From NCBI GenBank assembly GCA_034008185.1, contig CM067086.1, forward strand, positions 66,386,286 through 66,450,285: a DNA stretch of 64,000 nt, read 5' to 3'. Shown piece by piece: positions 48,263 to 61,200 of the stretch. The position numbers and the translations under genes are program-made. This stretch comes from Gorsachius magnificus (lineage: Eukaryota; Chordata; Aves; Pelecaniformes; Ardeidae). Below the pieces are notes generated by a model. It was given only the letters and a program-made list of their open reading frames with translations. It made no database searches and was not told the origin of the DNA. How positions within the stretch are numbered: the first letter of the stretch is position 1; every line of letters begins with the position of its first letter.

Positions 48263-49229
48263 AAATAAACATCCTTTAAATCAAGTTCTGTGAATCAATC
48301 TTGTGTAGAAAGGAAGGGAAACAGAGAGGTTAGAGTTAGCATTGGGAACAGGAATCTGGTGGTGAAAGAAGTGAATTTTCTGAGGTCTATTGAGAGTACA
48401 GCCTTCCATTCTTCTTTGGGTTTAGGAAGTATATTGAACAAAATTTTCTTTCCCCGATTTTCCTTGGGAAACTATTTTACATATCTGCGACCAGAAGGAA
48501 GACAGTATTTAATTTCCATAGGTTGTATGCAAAGTGGTCTCTCAAAAAGCAATGGGAAGGGTATCAGAGAGAGGTAATTTTTAATCTTATTGCATGTCCA
48601 TCATGCAGACTTTCTAAAATCCATTTGCCTGCAGTGATATCAACCCTTGTTCTCCAGCAAGTGATGTAGGTCATCCTCAAAAGATAGTTTAAAAGTGGAT
48701 CACAACTCTTGGACATTTAATCAACCAGAGACTCAACAGAGAAGATGCTGATGAGTATCTACTTTCTGGTTTGGTTGTAATATTCTCCTTTATTACAGGA
48801 GCTGCTCAGAGAGCACTGGAAATGCTCTCTGTACAACTGTTTCAGCCACAAACACACATCCCATCCAAGCCTGTAGTCCATCTGAAAATCTGTGTTGTAG
48901 AAAGGAATGCTGTAAGGATTGCCACCATTTCTCCCTGTAAGGGTGGTTTCTTTGACAAGAAGGGGGAGAGGATGACTCTTGCTGCTCCTGTGTTCAGCCC
49001 TCTGTCAGCGCAGCCATCTACCAGAGCCCAGAAGTCTAACCTTGATCTGCTTCATCAGCTCCACAGAGCCTCTGTAGAATATCCCACTTGTTACCAAATG
49101 TCTCAGACCAGGTCCTCTTAAAAACTTAGTTCTCTACATCGCTGATTGGATGATGCACCTGAGGGAAGAGGTAACACTTACCAGACCAAGCATGCATGGA
49201 AGTGTTGGATCAAGATACTGATCAATCAG
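48263..49229. other. Unique noncoding DNA
   Basis: No recognised gene. A plus-strand frame of 116 codons (48771-49121) has no domain and is probably chance. Confidence 0.5.
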
Positions 49230-49333
49230 GTCCTGAGCAACCTGCTGTAGCTGACCCTGCTTTGAAGAAGGGGTTGGACTAGGTGACCTCCAGAGGTCTC
49301 CTCCAAACTTCAGTAATTATGTGATTCTGTAAT
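49230..49333 (+). repeat. Short CR1 LINE 3' tail
   Basis: The 3' untranslated tail of an older CR1 is visible: 'gacctcca' follows 'ggggttggactaggt' and the copy ends 'cttcagtaattatgtgattc'. Only about 100 bases remain. Confidence 0.8.
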
Positions 49334-51055
49334 CAGAGTGTGGTATTTGTGCAACAGCTGATTTAGAAGAGTGCCTCATAGTTTAGAGCCAATGGCTGAA
49401 AAGGGGTTATCGTTAGATGGACATCCTCAGCCCTTTTGCTTTGGATCTACTATTTTGGGATTCAGAGAAGGTGGATCTAATGCTTCTTACAAAAATTTCA
49501 TCTCTTCTGTAGAGTTTCTATGAGCTGGGTCTTTGACACTGAAGAATCAAGGCATTAAGGAGATCACCACTGTCAACTTAAAAACTGGAGGCTGCAGAAG
49601 GATCCAAGAGAAGTTCCCTGTGTTTATCCCCTTTTCCATCCTCAAAATAGCATGGGCTGGGCTGGAGCTGTTTTAGGTGTTTTTCCAGATCCTGGACTAT
49701 GGAGGACTAAGCTGCTAATGCGTCTAGGCAAGCAAAGCCTGCAGTGTCCTTTTGTTCTTGGTGGTTCAGATGGGCGATGCATTGGCTTGCAACTTCCCTG
49801 TTACTCAAAGGTAAGTGTGAAGCGGTGGTAAATCTTGTTTCAGATCAAAGACACTGCAGCCACACGATGTAAAGCATTCAAATAATTGCTTCTCTTTTAA
49901 AAATATTCTTCTGAAGGCTTTATGCTGGGTTCAGATATCACCTGTCTTTCCACAGCCTGTATAAATAGTAAAGCCAGCAGGAGCACCAGACTGCGTGCTT
50001 TGGCGAACTTGAGAGCTATGTTGTGTGCTAGCATCTGATCCAGATTCCTCATTAATGGACACGGAATCATGGCCTCAGTGTTCAGCCTGCAGAACAATGA
50101 ACCTATAAACATGGGACAGCATAAAATTTTATAGAGCACTGAAGGGCCAAGAGCATCTTGAAGTGGAATGCACTGATTCACCTTGAAAAAGGAGTTCAGG
50201 AAGCTACATTAAAAGAAAAAGAGATGGAGTGTAGAAGCCACAGAAGGACAAGTTTCAGTCCTTGCACAGGAGATGCTGAAAAGGTGAGAAATTTCATGTT
50301 AGCTTGTGTGTGGTACTTACGTGAATGTGAAGCAATTGGTAGAAAGTGCAAGCAGTCCTCAGACAGGCAAAACCCTATTGAAAGGACTGTTTTGCAAAGA
50401 AACCTCCCAAATGTCCTCTCACCAGAGACAACACTGATTTGACCTGTCAGACATGTTAAATTTCAGGCCTTGTCTGTGATCGAGAAAGCTGAGAGTTCTA
50501 ACACTCTTTACCAGAGGTCCAAAATAAACAAGGTGTGGTGAAGAAAACTGCTTTTTGCACTGTGCAGATTACTGGGAATGGTCTTCCTTTTGCTGTCTGA
50601 CCCAGTGGCAAAGGCTCGCCTATCTTCCAAGAGCCAGACTTGAGAGGATGCACGAGTGCTTTCTCTAAGCAAAGTAAGGGAGGCCAGGGACAATATTTTG
50701 GCTGAAGTGAGACATGTTTGCTCCTGAGATGCCAGTAAACACATGCATTCCAAAAAGCAGTTTTGCTTTGATGCTTTTGGTTGTCATGATGGGACTGTGT
50801 TGTGGCAATAGCCAAGAAATGGCTCTGGCTTTAGATATTCTTATTTTTACAAATATCTAAGAAACTCTACTTCCCTTAGCTAGCTGTAAATAGCATTGTA
50901 ACAGAATCAGTCTTATAGCTATTAAAGACAGGCTTCCAACATTAGATACGATACTAAAAGTTGCACTTTTGAGGTGGTCTCCATGTAATTTCTCCCATAT
51001 GGACCCTAAGACCCCAGATGCTCTAAGATATGTTTAGGGCCCTGTAAGACACAGG
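49334..51055. other. Unique noncoding DNA
   Basis: No gene recognised. A minus-strand frame (49897-50181) contains a leucine-rich hydrophobic stretch but no typical start context or domain, and I treat it as chance. Confidence 0.45.
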
Positions 51056-51059
51056 GCCG

Positions 51060-51175
51060 TCACTAATTAGCGAAGACCCTAAGCACATGGTTAATTTTAA
51101 GCATGTGCTTTTCTCTCCCAGGAGTCCATAGGACTTTAAGTGAATGGGTTTAGGGATATGCTTAAAGATAAGCAC
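51060..51175. repeat. Ancient palindrome-bearing repeat, part 1
   Basis: 'cctaagcacatggttaattt', 'taagcatgtgctttt', 'tccataggactttaagtg' and 'atgcttaaagataagcacgt' repeat the AAGCAYRTGCTT motif twice in opposing arms. This is the same family as the copies at 27368 and 32410. Here two halves of the element seem preserved close together. Confidence 0.45.
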
Positions 51176-51299
51176 GTGTTTAGTTGCTTTCTTGTACTGT
51201 GGCTTTATTTGTTTTTACAGGAATAAGAGAAATGAGAGATCTTATTACAGATCAAACACAAATAAATGTCCAAAACACAGCAGGGAGGCTTTAGGTCTT

Positions 51300-51370
51300 G
51301 GTTCAGAGCCCAATGAAGTCAATGGAAAAACACCCCAACACCTCAGTGGACTTTGGAGCAAAGTCCTCAG
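51300..51370. repeat. Ancient repeat, part 2 (GAAGTCAATGG arm)
   Basis: 'agcccaatgaagtcaatgga' followed by 'cctcagtggactttggagca' forms imperfect inverted arms like those at 14800-14875. Its closeness to the palindromic part at 51060-51175 suggests both belong to one decayed element of about 300 bases. Confidence 0.4.
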
Positions 51371-51375
51371 AGGAC

Positions 51376-52280
51376 TGATGATGAACCCACTGCAGAAACT
51401 TGCTGAATACCTCATGTTTCTTTGCAAGGTTCCCCTACCCTGTATCCAGATGTTGCTAACAAGGATTTTTACTAGCTGCCGAGAAGTACGCGAGTGGCAG
51501 CTTTTCAACTCTTAAAATACATGCACGTATAGATGAAGTAGAAATAGTGTGCTCTGCAGTAGCAATTATGGTTTGTGGAGCTGTGAGTGTATTTCAAAAG
51601 TTTCCTGGTTCTTATCAGTAGAACCATTTCTTGATCCCACTGATCTTAAAGCGTTTGCTCTCTTTCTTTCATGAAGTGTGGTGAGGCAAGCGTGACACAG
51701 TTCCTAGGGTAAATGTTGCCTCTTTGTAGAGGGAAAGGTTTACACAACAGGAACAGCAGGTTCCTTTGAATAGCGTTCATCTTTTCTGCCTTTAGATCTC
51801 TACAGCAACACCTGAGTTACTCATTTAGATTCTCTTTTTAGGCATGCAGGGAAATAGCCACTGTTGAGAGAAATTTGATCTATTTTTGATGTTCATTTCA
51901 GGATGAGACGATGCCAGAGGTTTCTCCATTTGATCACCTGAATTTCCACCCACAGAGCTGGATTTTGATCCTATGGTTCAGGCTGAAGCTTTCCTTACTT
52001 CCGCAGAGTCTGCCCTAACCACCAACAATAGAACTGCCTGAGCCATCAGCCATCACCCAGCAGGGAAAATGATCATGCGCTGTCTTGTCAGGCTTGTCAT
52101 GAAGGTAGGTGTCATTAGAATGTATGTCATTGGAAATCATTTGGGTCGGAGTACCAGAGCCATGGGACAAGTTTTGTCCCAGCTAGCAAGCAGAGTGCCC
52201 ATAGAGTCTCTGGAGAACTGGTAAGCAGTTAACGCTTGCTAAGCTGATATTGCTTCCTCTTCTATTATTACTTTTTTTAC
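51376..52280. other. Unique noncoding DNA
   Basis: No gene or repeat recognised. Short AT-rich stretches only. Confidence 0.5.
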
Positions 52281-52440
52281 TAGGTCAAATTACATTGGTC
52301 TACAAGGATGTGCTATGGCCACATCAGAGTACCCATCCAGGAATTTTAATTGTACTAAACCTATGTCACTGCATTGTCTATTATTGCCTGTGTTTTAGGT
52401 CAAAGTGACACTGATCTACAAAGATGAGCTATGGTCACAA
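52281..52440 (+). repeat. Direct repeat pair, about 45 bases each
   Basis: Copy one (52281-52326) begins taggtcaaattacattggtc and copy two (52396-52440) begins taggtcaaagtgacactgat. Both continue with ctacaa(g/a)gatg(t/a)gctatgg(c/t)caca. The copies are about 115 bases apart and differ at roughly one base in six. They may be two units of an old minisatellite or duplicated regulatory sites. Confidence 0.7.
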
Positions 52441-52499
52441 CTTCATTTTTCTCTGGAGAAATATCCTCTGTCGCTCTGGGCCTTACTTCTCCATCAATG

Positions 52500-52774
52500 A
52501 AAAACTTGCTACAGAAAGGGCCTCAAGTTGTGCCAGGGGAGGTTTAGGTTGGACATTAGGAAAAATTTCTTCACCAAAAGCACTGTCAAGCATTGGAATG
52601 GGCTGCCCAGGGCAGTGGTCGAGTCCCCATCCCTGGGGGTATTTAAAAGCCGGGCAGATGAGGTGCTCAGGGCCAGGGTTTAGTGGTGGGATGGCAGGGT
52701 TAGGGGAACGGTTGGGCTTGGTGATCTTAAAGGGCTTTTCCAATCTAAACAATTCTATGGTTCTATGGTTCTGG
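52500..52774 (+). repeat. CR1 LINE, 5'-truncated 3' end
   Basis: The C-terminal ORF2 remnant and complete 3' tail are visible. The plus strand encodes [16 protein letters not shown] sequence, here slightly decayed, then 'tggaatgggctgcccagggc' and 'tttaaaagccgggcagatga'. The tail is 'gttgggcttggtgatcttaa', ending with ATTCTATGGTTCTATGG octamers at 52752-52770. It belongs to the same subfamily type as the copy at 62510-62789 but is more diverged. Confidence 0.92.
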
Positions 52775-55700
52775 TGGTACCCACTGATAGTAGCTCTGGG
52801 ATTTGGTATGCTGGGAAAGGGTCCTGTACCAACAGCTTAGCACAATGGAGTTGTACCATTCTAATGGAGTAAAAGATAATAAAGTGATATTATTTGTGGT
52901 TTGGATGCTCACTGTGTGAGCCCCACAAAATCCCTTTGATGTTTTATTCATTTTTGGTATCTTGATCTTTAACTGAGATCTCATTTTAAGTCTAGAGAAA
53001 AAAAATGCCAATATTCACCAAATTCTAAAATGCAAACCCAAAATGTTGGACTTTTTTTTCATAGTTCAGAGATTGCGGGGATAAAATGAGTTGAAGTATT
53101 TTCTTCCTGTAACACCCAAACAGAGCCTGGCTTTCATGTAAGTATTTCTGTTGAGTGCTGAGAGCTGTCCTTTTCTTTCAAGCCATTGCATAGAACTGGA
53201 AGACACAAATCAATAGGTAAATGTGCAGTACTAATACTGTAATTATTATTTCTACTTTTCTTGTAATTATGGTGATAGGAAACATTTCTTACTTGTTCCC
53301 TAAAAGAGTTATTTTTTCTACATAGTCCCTGTCTTAAATTTGTGTAGTCCTCTAAACAGAATCTGCAGTCCTTAGTCGCATAAAAAAACCCCAGCCCATT
53401 GGCTTGAAAGGAAAATGTTAACTTCTTCAACAAATGGAAAAATACTTCTGTTGCTTAAACATAGGTAATTAGACTGAGGACTTTCTCCAAAGTAAACCCT
53501 GACAATCTAACAATCATCTTTGGCTTTTGCACTGCATGGAGTTTCTTTTACATTGTTAAATGCATTCCATGTTTCAGTAAATGACACCAGGCTCACCAGC
53601 AGTGACTGAGTGATTAGTTTATCATCCTCTTAGTGCAGCCATCTAGATCTTTAACTCTTTAAGCAGTGGCATTTAAGTCTTGAGAACACCCAGGATCATG
53701 CCTGAGGCTTTAGACATTCTCAGTTCAAGCAAATCTTGGATATCAAGTGAAAATGAAGAAAAGAAAGTAGGTGGATGCATTCTGATAACACTTTAAACAA
53801 GGCAGGTAAGCTAAATTACAAATAAACACCAGGCTTTTTGCAGAGGAAGCCAGTTCCCCTTTCCTGGGACAGCTTAGGTCATTAGGTGTCTGAGCAGCAT
53901 AAAATTACACGGAGAAAATCTAACAGCATACAAAGAGAGTGAAGGGTGACAAATCTACATTTCCTAAGACCCAGGAGTGTGGAGCAGGGTTTTTTTGGCT
54001 GGATTTACTATTCATCTCTCATGGAGCAGTAAACCAAACAGTTTTACAAAACAATTGATGATAAAAAAAAATTACGTGAGCTGAAACGTACTGTGCCAAT
54101 GCCCTTGTGCTTAAATCTTCCTCGTGCAGAGATGTGTAAGTACATAAAGCTTGGTAGCAACAAAAGCCTTTGGAGAATGAAGGGCCTCTACTTTGGAAAA
54201 GAAAGCTGCAGGAGGATTTTCAGGCAGAAGGAGAAGACTTTGACCTGTGAGCTCCTGACCAGCTGCGCCTGCTGCTCAGCATCGTGGATCTTCACCTATC
54301 ATCTGATCCTGCTCAGTAACGCGAGCCAGATCACCGTGTGTGCCCTCTGCCACGGGAGACGCGGAGCTGCTCACCCTGTAAGAGGCAAAGTGCTTTGGGA
54401 GCTCTGTTGCTGGGAAGAGTCCGAAATGTATGAACACAGCATTTACATGCCTCAAGCAACAGGGCCCAGCCTTTATTTAATTTTTATTTAAAAAATGCCT
54501 TTCATCGACTGGCTGTGTGTTTTGGTTTTGTTTGGGTTTGGGTTGTTTTTTATTTTCAGACAGGACTTTGACTTTTGCTGGTTTGGCTAAAAGGAGTTTT
54601 TGCCCAGCAGGGCAAGGGTGATGCTGTGTGGACAGGGAACGGATGGTGCTAGGTGAGATAAATTCTCTGTACCCTGAAAAAGGTTGAGAATGGATTGGAA
54701 GCTACTTCTGAGACAGCAGAACCATGCACCTTTTGCAAGCACTGGCAGACTACGTCTCCAGTTTCCTGGTGACTATTGCTTAGCCCCTGGGCCCTAGCCA
54801 TCCTCAACCATATAGGTACATTCAGGCACCTGCTTCAAGTACCTCTACCTTGCAGAAAACTTGATGGAAGTGATCCAGTTGTGCCATCCATTTCAAGGCA
54901 CCTCCTCTGTGGTGGTCTCATCTCAGGCTCTTGGTGGCTTACCAGCTGGGGAACCTCTGAAAAAGGAACGGTGACTGTGCTGGTGGCTGCCAGTGGTCCC
55001 AAGAGAGGGAAATGAACCACGACAGCTTTGCAAGTCCAAGCTGTCCTCATGGCACCACACTAAGAGAGATTCTGTTGGGCTCACCTTGGATGGCTGCTAT
55101 TTTGTGCTTTGGATCTGGGGTTTGTCTCCACTATCCTTGACTCCTTTTTGGCCTTCTTGTTTTATCCTCCGCTTTTCAAACATCTTCTTAATCCACTTCG
55201 TTTTCACCTTGCAGTCCCTCACACCCACTCAGCCTCTCCTCTGCCCTACCTGTGCTCAGCCTGGTCTGAAGTGGGCAGGCAGCAGGACCTCCCACCCCGC
55301 GTTGCCTCTGCACCTAACTGTTAGGTGGGGAAAGAGTGATGGGAGATGAAGTGACCTGCTGAGGGCCTCTGGAGGCAGGACAGATGACTCTTTTTGGCAG
55401 CCATGGAGTTAGCTCAGTGTTGGATCTTTGTGAGGAATGTTTCTAAGCTGATGCCACTTTTATAAATAACATTGCACAGTTGGTCTTTGCAATATTTCTT
55501 CAAACTGGGGTGGTGTCATTTGCATACAATACCTGGTTCTGAGTCCTGTTGGGAAAAGGCAGTGGAGTCAGCAGGACAGAGATGGAACAAGCAGGAATGC
55601 AGGGTGCGACCAGGGGAGCAAAGAGGTCTTCAGGGAAATTGCTGCAACTTAGTTCCGCTTTCTGTGACTCAAAGTGTAAAACCAGTGTTGCCCAGGGGGA

Positions 55701-57075
55701 TGGTACTGGGAGATACCAGTGTTATGCTAACCCCAGATCCTGCACAAGTAGAAACTGCTGGTTCAGACCCTTCATCCTGAGCCTTTTGTTCAAAAATCTA
55801 GTTTTACACCTATTTCTCTTCATGCCTGGGTGATGCGGTGCACCTACCAGTTGCGTCCTTCTGGGTTGTCTTTGCAGGCCAGTGCTAGCCTGTCATGACA
55901 CCTTGGTGCCTTTGGCTTCGGTCCCATTTTCTAGAATTGCACTTGGCCCTTTGCCCAGACTGAATTTGCCTTCTTGGTTTTCACTTCTTTCCCGTATCGG
56001 TTTTCTCTCCTGTTCTGTCTTTCTGCTTACACTCTGGGGTCTGGCTCAGTAAACCCTTCTGCCCAGGTGGACCTCTGTGTGGGTGAGCACCCCCTCACTT
56101 CCAAGGTCCCTTCATAGGTAAGAGAGAGTGAGATATGGGATGTCTTCAGACTTGCTCCCTTTTTGCCATTTCATTATTTTTCTTCTTCAAACTGATTTTT
56201 AGATATTCCTCTCCTAAAAGCCCCTCTTCTCCCTTTTTTATGAGGCAGTTCCTCAGTTTTATGCCTCTGTAAGCTGTTTGGTGACTGTTTTTTCAGAAAA
56301 TAAAATAAGTAGATCCTGAAAATGGCCTTTAATAGGAAGCCCAGTTTGCCTGTGAGATTAGACACGCACGGTACACACGTACATCGCTGGTTTGCCCACA
56401 TCGTTTGGATAAGGTATCAGAGAGTACAGACTGTCTTTGCATTGAAGCCTGCAGGTCAAGAAATTGGCCTCCCTTCAGTTCACGGGCCGTGTGGCTGCCA
56501 GCCAGTAATCTAAAGCCCTGACGACTATTTCTGGAAAATGCTGGAAACCCACCTCTGACTACAATGTGTTTAATTCCTAGTTTCCAGGCATATTCCATTT
56601 CGCTTCTTCCTTATGGAGGAGGTTTTGCTTCTTTGAAATGTCCCATGGCGACGATTCCCTTCAGCTCTTCTTCTCAAGTGGGCGTGACAGGAGCGAGAGT
56701 TGGCCCAGGCCTTTCTGCTGAAGATGAGACATGAATCACTGGGTGTCCCTCCACATTGTATGGGGCAGTGCAACTTCAGTTCGTAGATGAGAGATGATAC
56801 AGAGTCTCTGTGTCACGTTCCTCTTCCAGTATGTTCTCAGGGGCTGGAGCCCCACTGAAATGGCTTGAAAGCCTGTTGTTTGCTGGGTTGGAATTTGAGG
56901 ACCTGTTTGGAACCAATATTTATTTTTGCTTTGTTTCTGAGAATGGTGCAAAATGCTCTTGCCCTTCCAGAATGGAGGCTCTGACGTGCCTTTAATTCTA
57001 ATGGCCTCCTTTCACCATTTTTTTAAATTACTCTTTGCTCTTAAGCATATGCTTAGCCACTTGGATAAAGTAGGT
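52775..57075. other. Unique noncoding DNA, no gene recognised
   Basis: Several plus-strand frames (for example 132 codons at 54093-54491 and 118 codons at 54993-55349) have no domain or splice context that I recognise. A GTTTTG-rich segment lies near 54520-54560. A short ancient-repeat palindrome (CTTAAGCATATGCTTAG) occurs at 57039-57055. Confidence 0.45.
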
Positions 57076-57079
57076 TCCT

Positions 57080-57173
57080 AGTGATTCAGCCAGTGTCACA
57101 GAAGCACAAAGCTGAACCTAGACCTTCTGAAGTCCACATCAACTCCTTCATCGTTAGGCCAACCTTCCTTTAG
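57080..57173 (-). repeat. Possible MIR/tRNA-SINE-like fragment
   Basis: 'gattcagccagtgtcacaga', 'gctgaacctagaccttctga', 'agtccacatcaactccttca' and 'tcgttaggcc' follow the reverse-complement order of MIR-type SINEs (GCCCAAGGTCACAC, TTCGAACCCAG, CTGACTCCA, CTCTTAACCACT). It is tentative because the middle part is diverged. Confidence 0.35.
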
Positions 57174-57794
57174 GCATCCCAGTACTTGCAGCGCTGCACC
57201 TAAACCTATCGCCTTTGAACTTCCCAGGTAGCTAAAGGCCTCCTTTAGGCTGCTGAGTCAGTGTCTCTGTGTGACGGAAGCAGTGAAGGGGAAAATAGGT
57301 AATTGCTTATGTAGAAAAGAGCCAAAACTGAAACCAGGTTTCAGTGCTGTTGACACAAACAGTGACCCTGCTCGGGTGCTTTTGGGTAGTAGTGGTTTGG
57401 GAGTGGAGGCGGGCTTTAATTCTGCTTACAAGTATTTTTTGTTGCCCCAGAATGGAGCAGAGCCAGTAACAGTAAGTAAGAATGTCTCTACCTTGAAAAT
57501 GAACCCAGCTAACACTTCACTCGTTAGCTCGCTTTATCAATAATAAAACAGAGAGCCCTGCCACACTGTAGTGAAGTAGGTCCTGCTAAAAGGTTTGTCA
57601 GGAAGAACTGCTGGTTCTTTTAGCACCTTCCTTCTGCTGTACAAGGAACTACCCCTTTCATAAGGATTAAACCTGTAGGCTATTTGCAGTGAACTGGGTT
57701 GTGCTGACAAAGCTGCTGCACTAATGTGGATTGTTTTGTACTAGAATAAGCCATTGAGGTCCTGCCTTGGTTAGGATCCTGCTGCTCTTGGTAT
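57174..57794. other. Unique noncoding DNA
   Basis: No gene recognised. The first ~80 bases contain repeated 'tttaggc' and 'cctaaa' phrases reminiscent of an old interspersed repeat. Confidence 0.45.
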
Positions 57795-58180
57795 GTGTTA
57801 GCCATTTAGCCTGAAGAAGAGAAGGCTGCGAGGGGATCTCATAAATACTTACAAATATCTTGAGGGTGGGTGTCACGAGGACAGAGCCAGACTCTTCCCA
57901 GTGGTGCCCAGTTCCAGGACAAGGGGCAATGGGCACAAACTGAAGCAGAAGAGGTTCCAGTTGAATATGAGGAAGAACTTCTTGACTTTGAGGGTGACAG
58001 AGCCCTGGCACAGGCTGCCCAGGGGGGCTGTGGAGTCTCCTTCTCTAGAGATATTCAACCCCCGCCTGGACGCTGTCCTGTGCCCCCTGCTCTGGGTGAG
58101 CCTGCTTGAGCAGTTGGACTGGATGATCTCCGGAGGTCCCTTCCAACCCCTGCCATTCTGGGATTCTGTGTGATTCTATG
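57795..58180 (+). repeat. CR1 LINE, 5'-truncated
   Basis: About 390 bases from the end of ORF2 to the tail. The plus strand encodes [49 protein letters not shown] and AQAAQGGCGVS-like frames (one frameshift or more). 'gttggactggatgatctccg' follows, and the copy ends 'gattctgtgtgattctatga'. It represents a different CR1 subfamily from the copies at 46.6 and 63.3 kb. Confidence 0.93.
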
Positions 58181-58205
58181 AATGTGATGGATACATGCAC
58201 GTCTC

Positions 58206-58243
58206 TGTGTGTTTGTGTGTACACACGTATATATATATACATG
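58206..58243. repeat. GT/AC/AT simple-repeat cluster
   Basis: A short mosaic of TG, AC and TA dinucleotides (tgtgtgtttgtgtgtacaca, then cgtatatatatatacatg). It directly follows the CR1 3' end by about 25 bases. Confidence 0.85.
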
Positions 58244-61200
58244 TTTATAAAAGTACCTATGACACCGAGTGAGAAGTAGGACATCAGCTTGACAAGGAAT
58301 ACGTACACAGCCCATACAACCTGCAGCCTCATACATACGTGCGTGGAGCAGGAGCCTTTCCCTCTGAAGCAATCTCTTTCTCGTCACGTGTCTGTGGGAA
58401 GCTCATGCTCTGTTCGTACACGTTCGTGGTGCAAGGTTATTCAACAAGCACTTTCTAAGAATGATCCTCGGTCTGATGATTCTTTGTCACCAGGCAACTG
58501 GTAGAAATGAGCCCCACCAGTTTATTATTGCTGGAGATGGAGGCCACAGGGCATGTACATGTTTCCTGACTGGGAATCCCTGGCAGGATCCTTCCTCTCT
58601 GCTTTCAGGTGAGGATGTTCACATTAACAAACTCAAAATTCAGCAACGTGCTGGCATTTCCCGGCACTTGTAATAACGCCTACGAGTAAAGTCCTTTGTT
58701 ATTGCTGAAAATCAAATAGAGCTGGCGTGAACTATTTTTGCAGCAGTTGTCCTGCTTTGCTCATTTACGCCTTGTATGAGTGTTTGAAATCATTAAAGCT
58801 TCTGATGATAGCAGATCTCAAGATACAATTAAAGGACAAAGACAAATGTCGGCACCCCGGAGGTGCCACGTGTTTGTGTGGAAGGGTAGATTTGGCAGCG
58901 TTGCTAGACAGTGAGGAAGAGCAAAGCATTTGAAATAGCAGAGTCGTGGCCGAACTCAGACAAAGCCGCATATCGGTGCTAGAGACACACTGAAGTGGTA
59001 TGTACGCTAAGGGAGCTGCCAGCACTTGTGGGATTCTCAAAAAGTATTCATGACTCAACAGATCCAAGCTGAATCTGCTTATCTGAGATAGCCATGTGGC
59101 CGTATGGCGTTTGTTAGAAGAATGATGGTCTTTATTAGTACCAGCTACAATTTCAGAGCAGGAGGAATGCGTTCTTCATCTTTTGGAGGTCCTTCTTGCT
59201 TCTCAGGGATGAAACTTTGATTGAGTGGGGAGTAACAGAGCGCGGAAGCAAACATGCGCTAAAGACAACATTTCTTTCCAAAAGCTGCCTGAGATCCATG
59301 CAATATTCTTCTTGTAACACTGATCAAGGAAACCACTCGATGTGTGGATGATTTTACAACAGATGGCTTAAAGAGGTGTTTCTAACACAGATCAGGAGAA
59401 TTTTAATAACAGACCATTAAAATGGCTCTACCTTTATTTTATGAGTTGTGTTGCTGAAGCACTTCCCTGAGACCCAGCTCTCCTAGTTTTGACACACTGC
59501 ACAAGCGTCTCTTAAGGACCAATATTTAGCAGCAGAGACCTTATGCTCTCACAGTAGAAGACAGACAACGTATGTCTGAAAAGCAAGGGGTGACATTTCT
59601 AGGCTTGCTCAGTCTTGGGGATCTTTGAAAAGTTAGGGAGTGAACAAGTCCAGTAAAAGCAACTAGAGATTCTCCCTGCGTGGGACAGTCAACATTTCAA
59701 TAGCATTTGCAAAACAATAAAAATTATCCTTAAAAAGTTAAAGATAGAAAAGAGCAGGCGATCCTACTGCTTCAACTGCTGTGTATCTGATTTAGCAAAG
59801 ACTGCCTTTTTATAACTGCGTTTTTTTAATGTTCCCACACAGTGTTTTTGTATGTATTTGTAAAAAAAAACCCCAACCCTGTTTGGAATAAAATAGCAAT
59901 CCTGAACCTGATTCTCTTCTTCACTCAGGAGTGATTCTAGATGTGGTCCTGACACCTGACAGCAGAAATAAAGTCCAAGCTGGGCCCACTCCCGTGTTTC
60001 AGGAGAAGGATGAATTCCTTTATTCAAGAGAAGGTAGAAGATTCTGGTAGAACAGGCCAGCTCTGAAGCATTCAGAGAAATCAGCAAAATCTCAGAGTGG
60101 TTGTAAAAAATGTTCCTTTCACCATTCAAGCAGCCACACTTATTTCCACCGGTTGTAAGTCCGTCTCTTTAGTGAAGAGCTACTTTGGAAAATGTAATCC
60201 CTTGGAGTTGTTTTCTCAGTTCTCTGTTTTAATTGACAAGCTTAGGCAGCTGAAAGGAAAGGGTAGGAGGGAATCAATCTTAGCACACTTATGGGCATCT
60301 CCTCCCGTAATTCATGTAATTAAAACGTCTCTGACATCTGACTTTACTTATTTATTTATGGTTTTAGGCTTGTTTCTGCTCGAGCACAAATCTGGTGAGA
60401 TGAGGTTTTCGTTTGTTTTGGTTTTTTTTTTTTTCCCAAAGCAGGTTGTTTGCAAACTTTGGAGCCCGAAAGGTGCAGCTGCTCTAAAAATAACATAAGA
60501 TGCAAGAACTGGTTTGGGAAGATCTCTCTCTGCCCGAGTCTGGAGGCATCTCCTGAAATGCTGCCATTAGGGGAAAAGTTTGCCTTGTAAACAGAGCTGG
60601 CCTAATTCCTAGAGGTGCTGAACATCGACCTGCAGTGCTTGCTGGTAGGTCCTGGGCGCGCGAAACCTGGAAATGGGTCAAATGGCTGGGATTTTATCAG
60701 GAACACATCTGGGCAAATCCACGATTACCGGGTTGAAAGAAAAGACAGCGAATGATTGCCCCTTGGCTCGTGACCTCTGCAAGCAGAGCTGGGTACCTGG
60801 GCTCTAGGAGACCTGCCAGCTCCTGGGCTTCTCGCTGCCACCAACAAAACATGTCTCCTGTCACGCTTGAGGTCTGTGCCTACATGAATCGCCTCTTTGT
60901 CTGGCCACTCTTTGCAGGGTGATGTCCCCAGTGACCCAGTGCTTAGGTTCCAGAGGAGGCCGATGGTCTTGGTGTCCAGGTGCAGAGATCCCCAGAAGGT
61001 TTTTCATGGAAGTCAGAGTCACCTGGCAGCAGAACCCCAGATACAGCCGGGACTGGGCCACGGGCAAGAACCACACCAATCCCCCCCTCTCACCCACGCG
61101 AGGTGTGATGCAGGGGGAGGTGTGTCTTGCGTCGAGCATAGACGTAATGTTCTCTATTTTTGATGTGCTGGATCTTTAAAACACACAATGTTGTATCTGC

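Noticed and set aside
49897..50181. Minus-strand frame with a hydrophobic leucine-rich segment like a signal peptide
   Set aside because: The hydrophobic part is followed by only about 20 residues. There is no good start context and no further support.
54093..54491. 132-codon plus-strand frame rich in Cys
   Set aside because: The cysteines are irregularly spaced and match no zinc-finger, EGF or other pattern I know. No flanking splice signals fit a phase-consistent exon.
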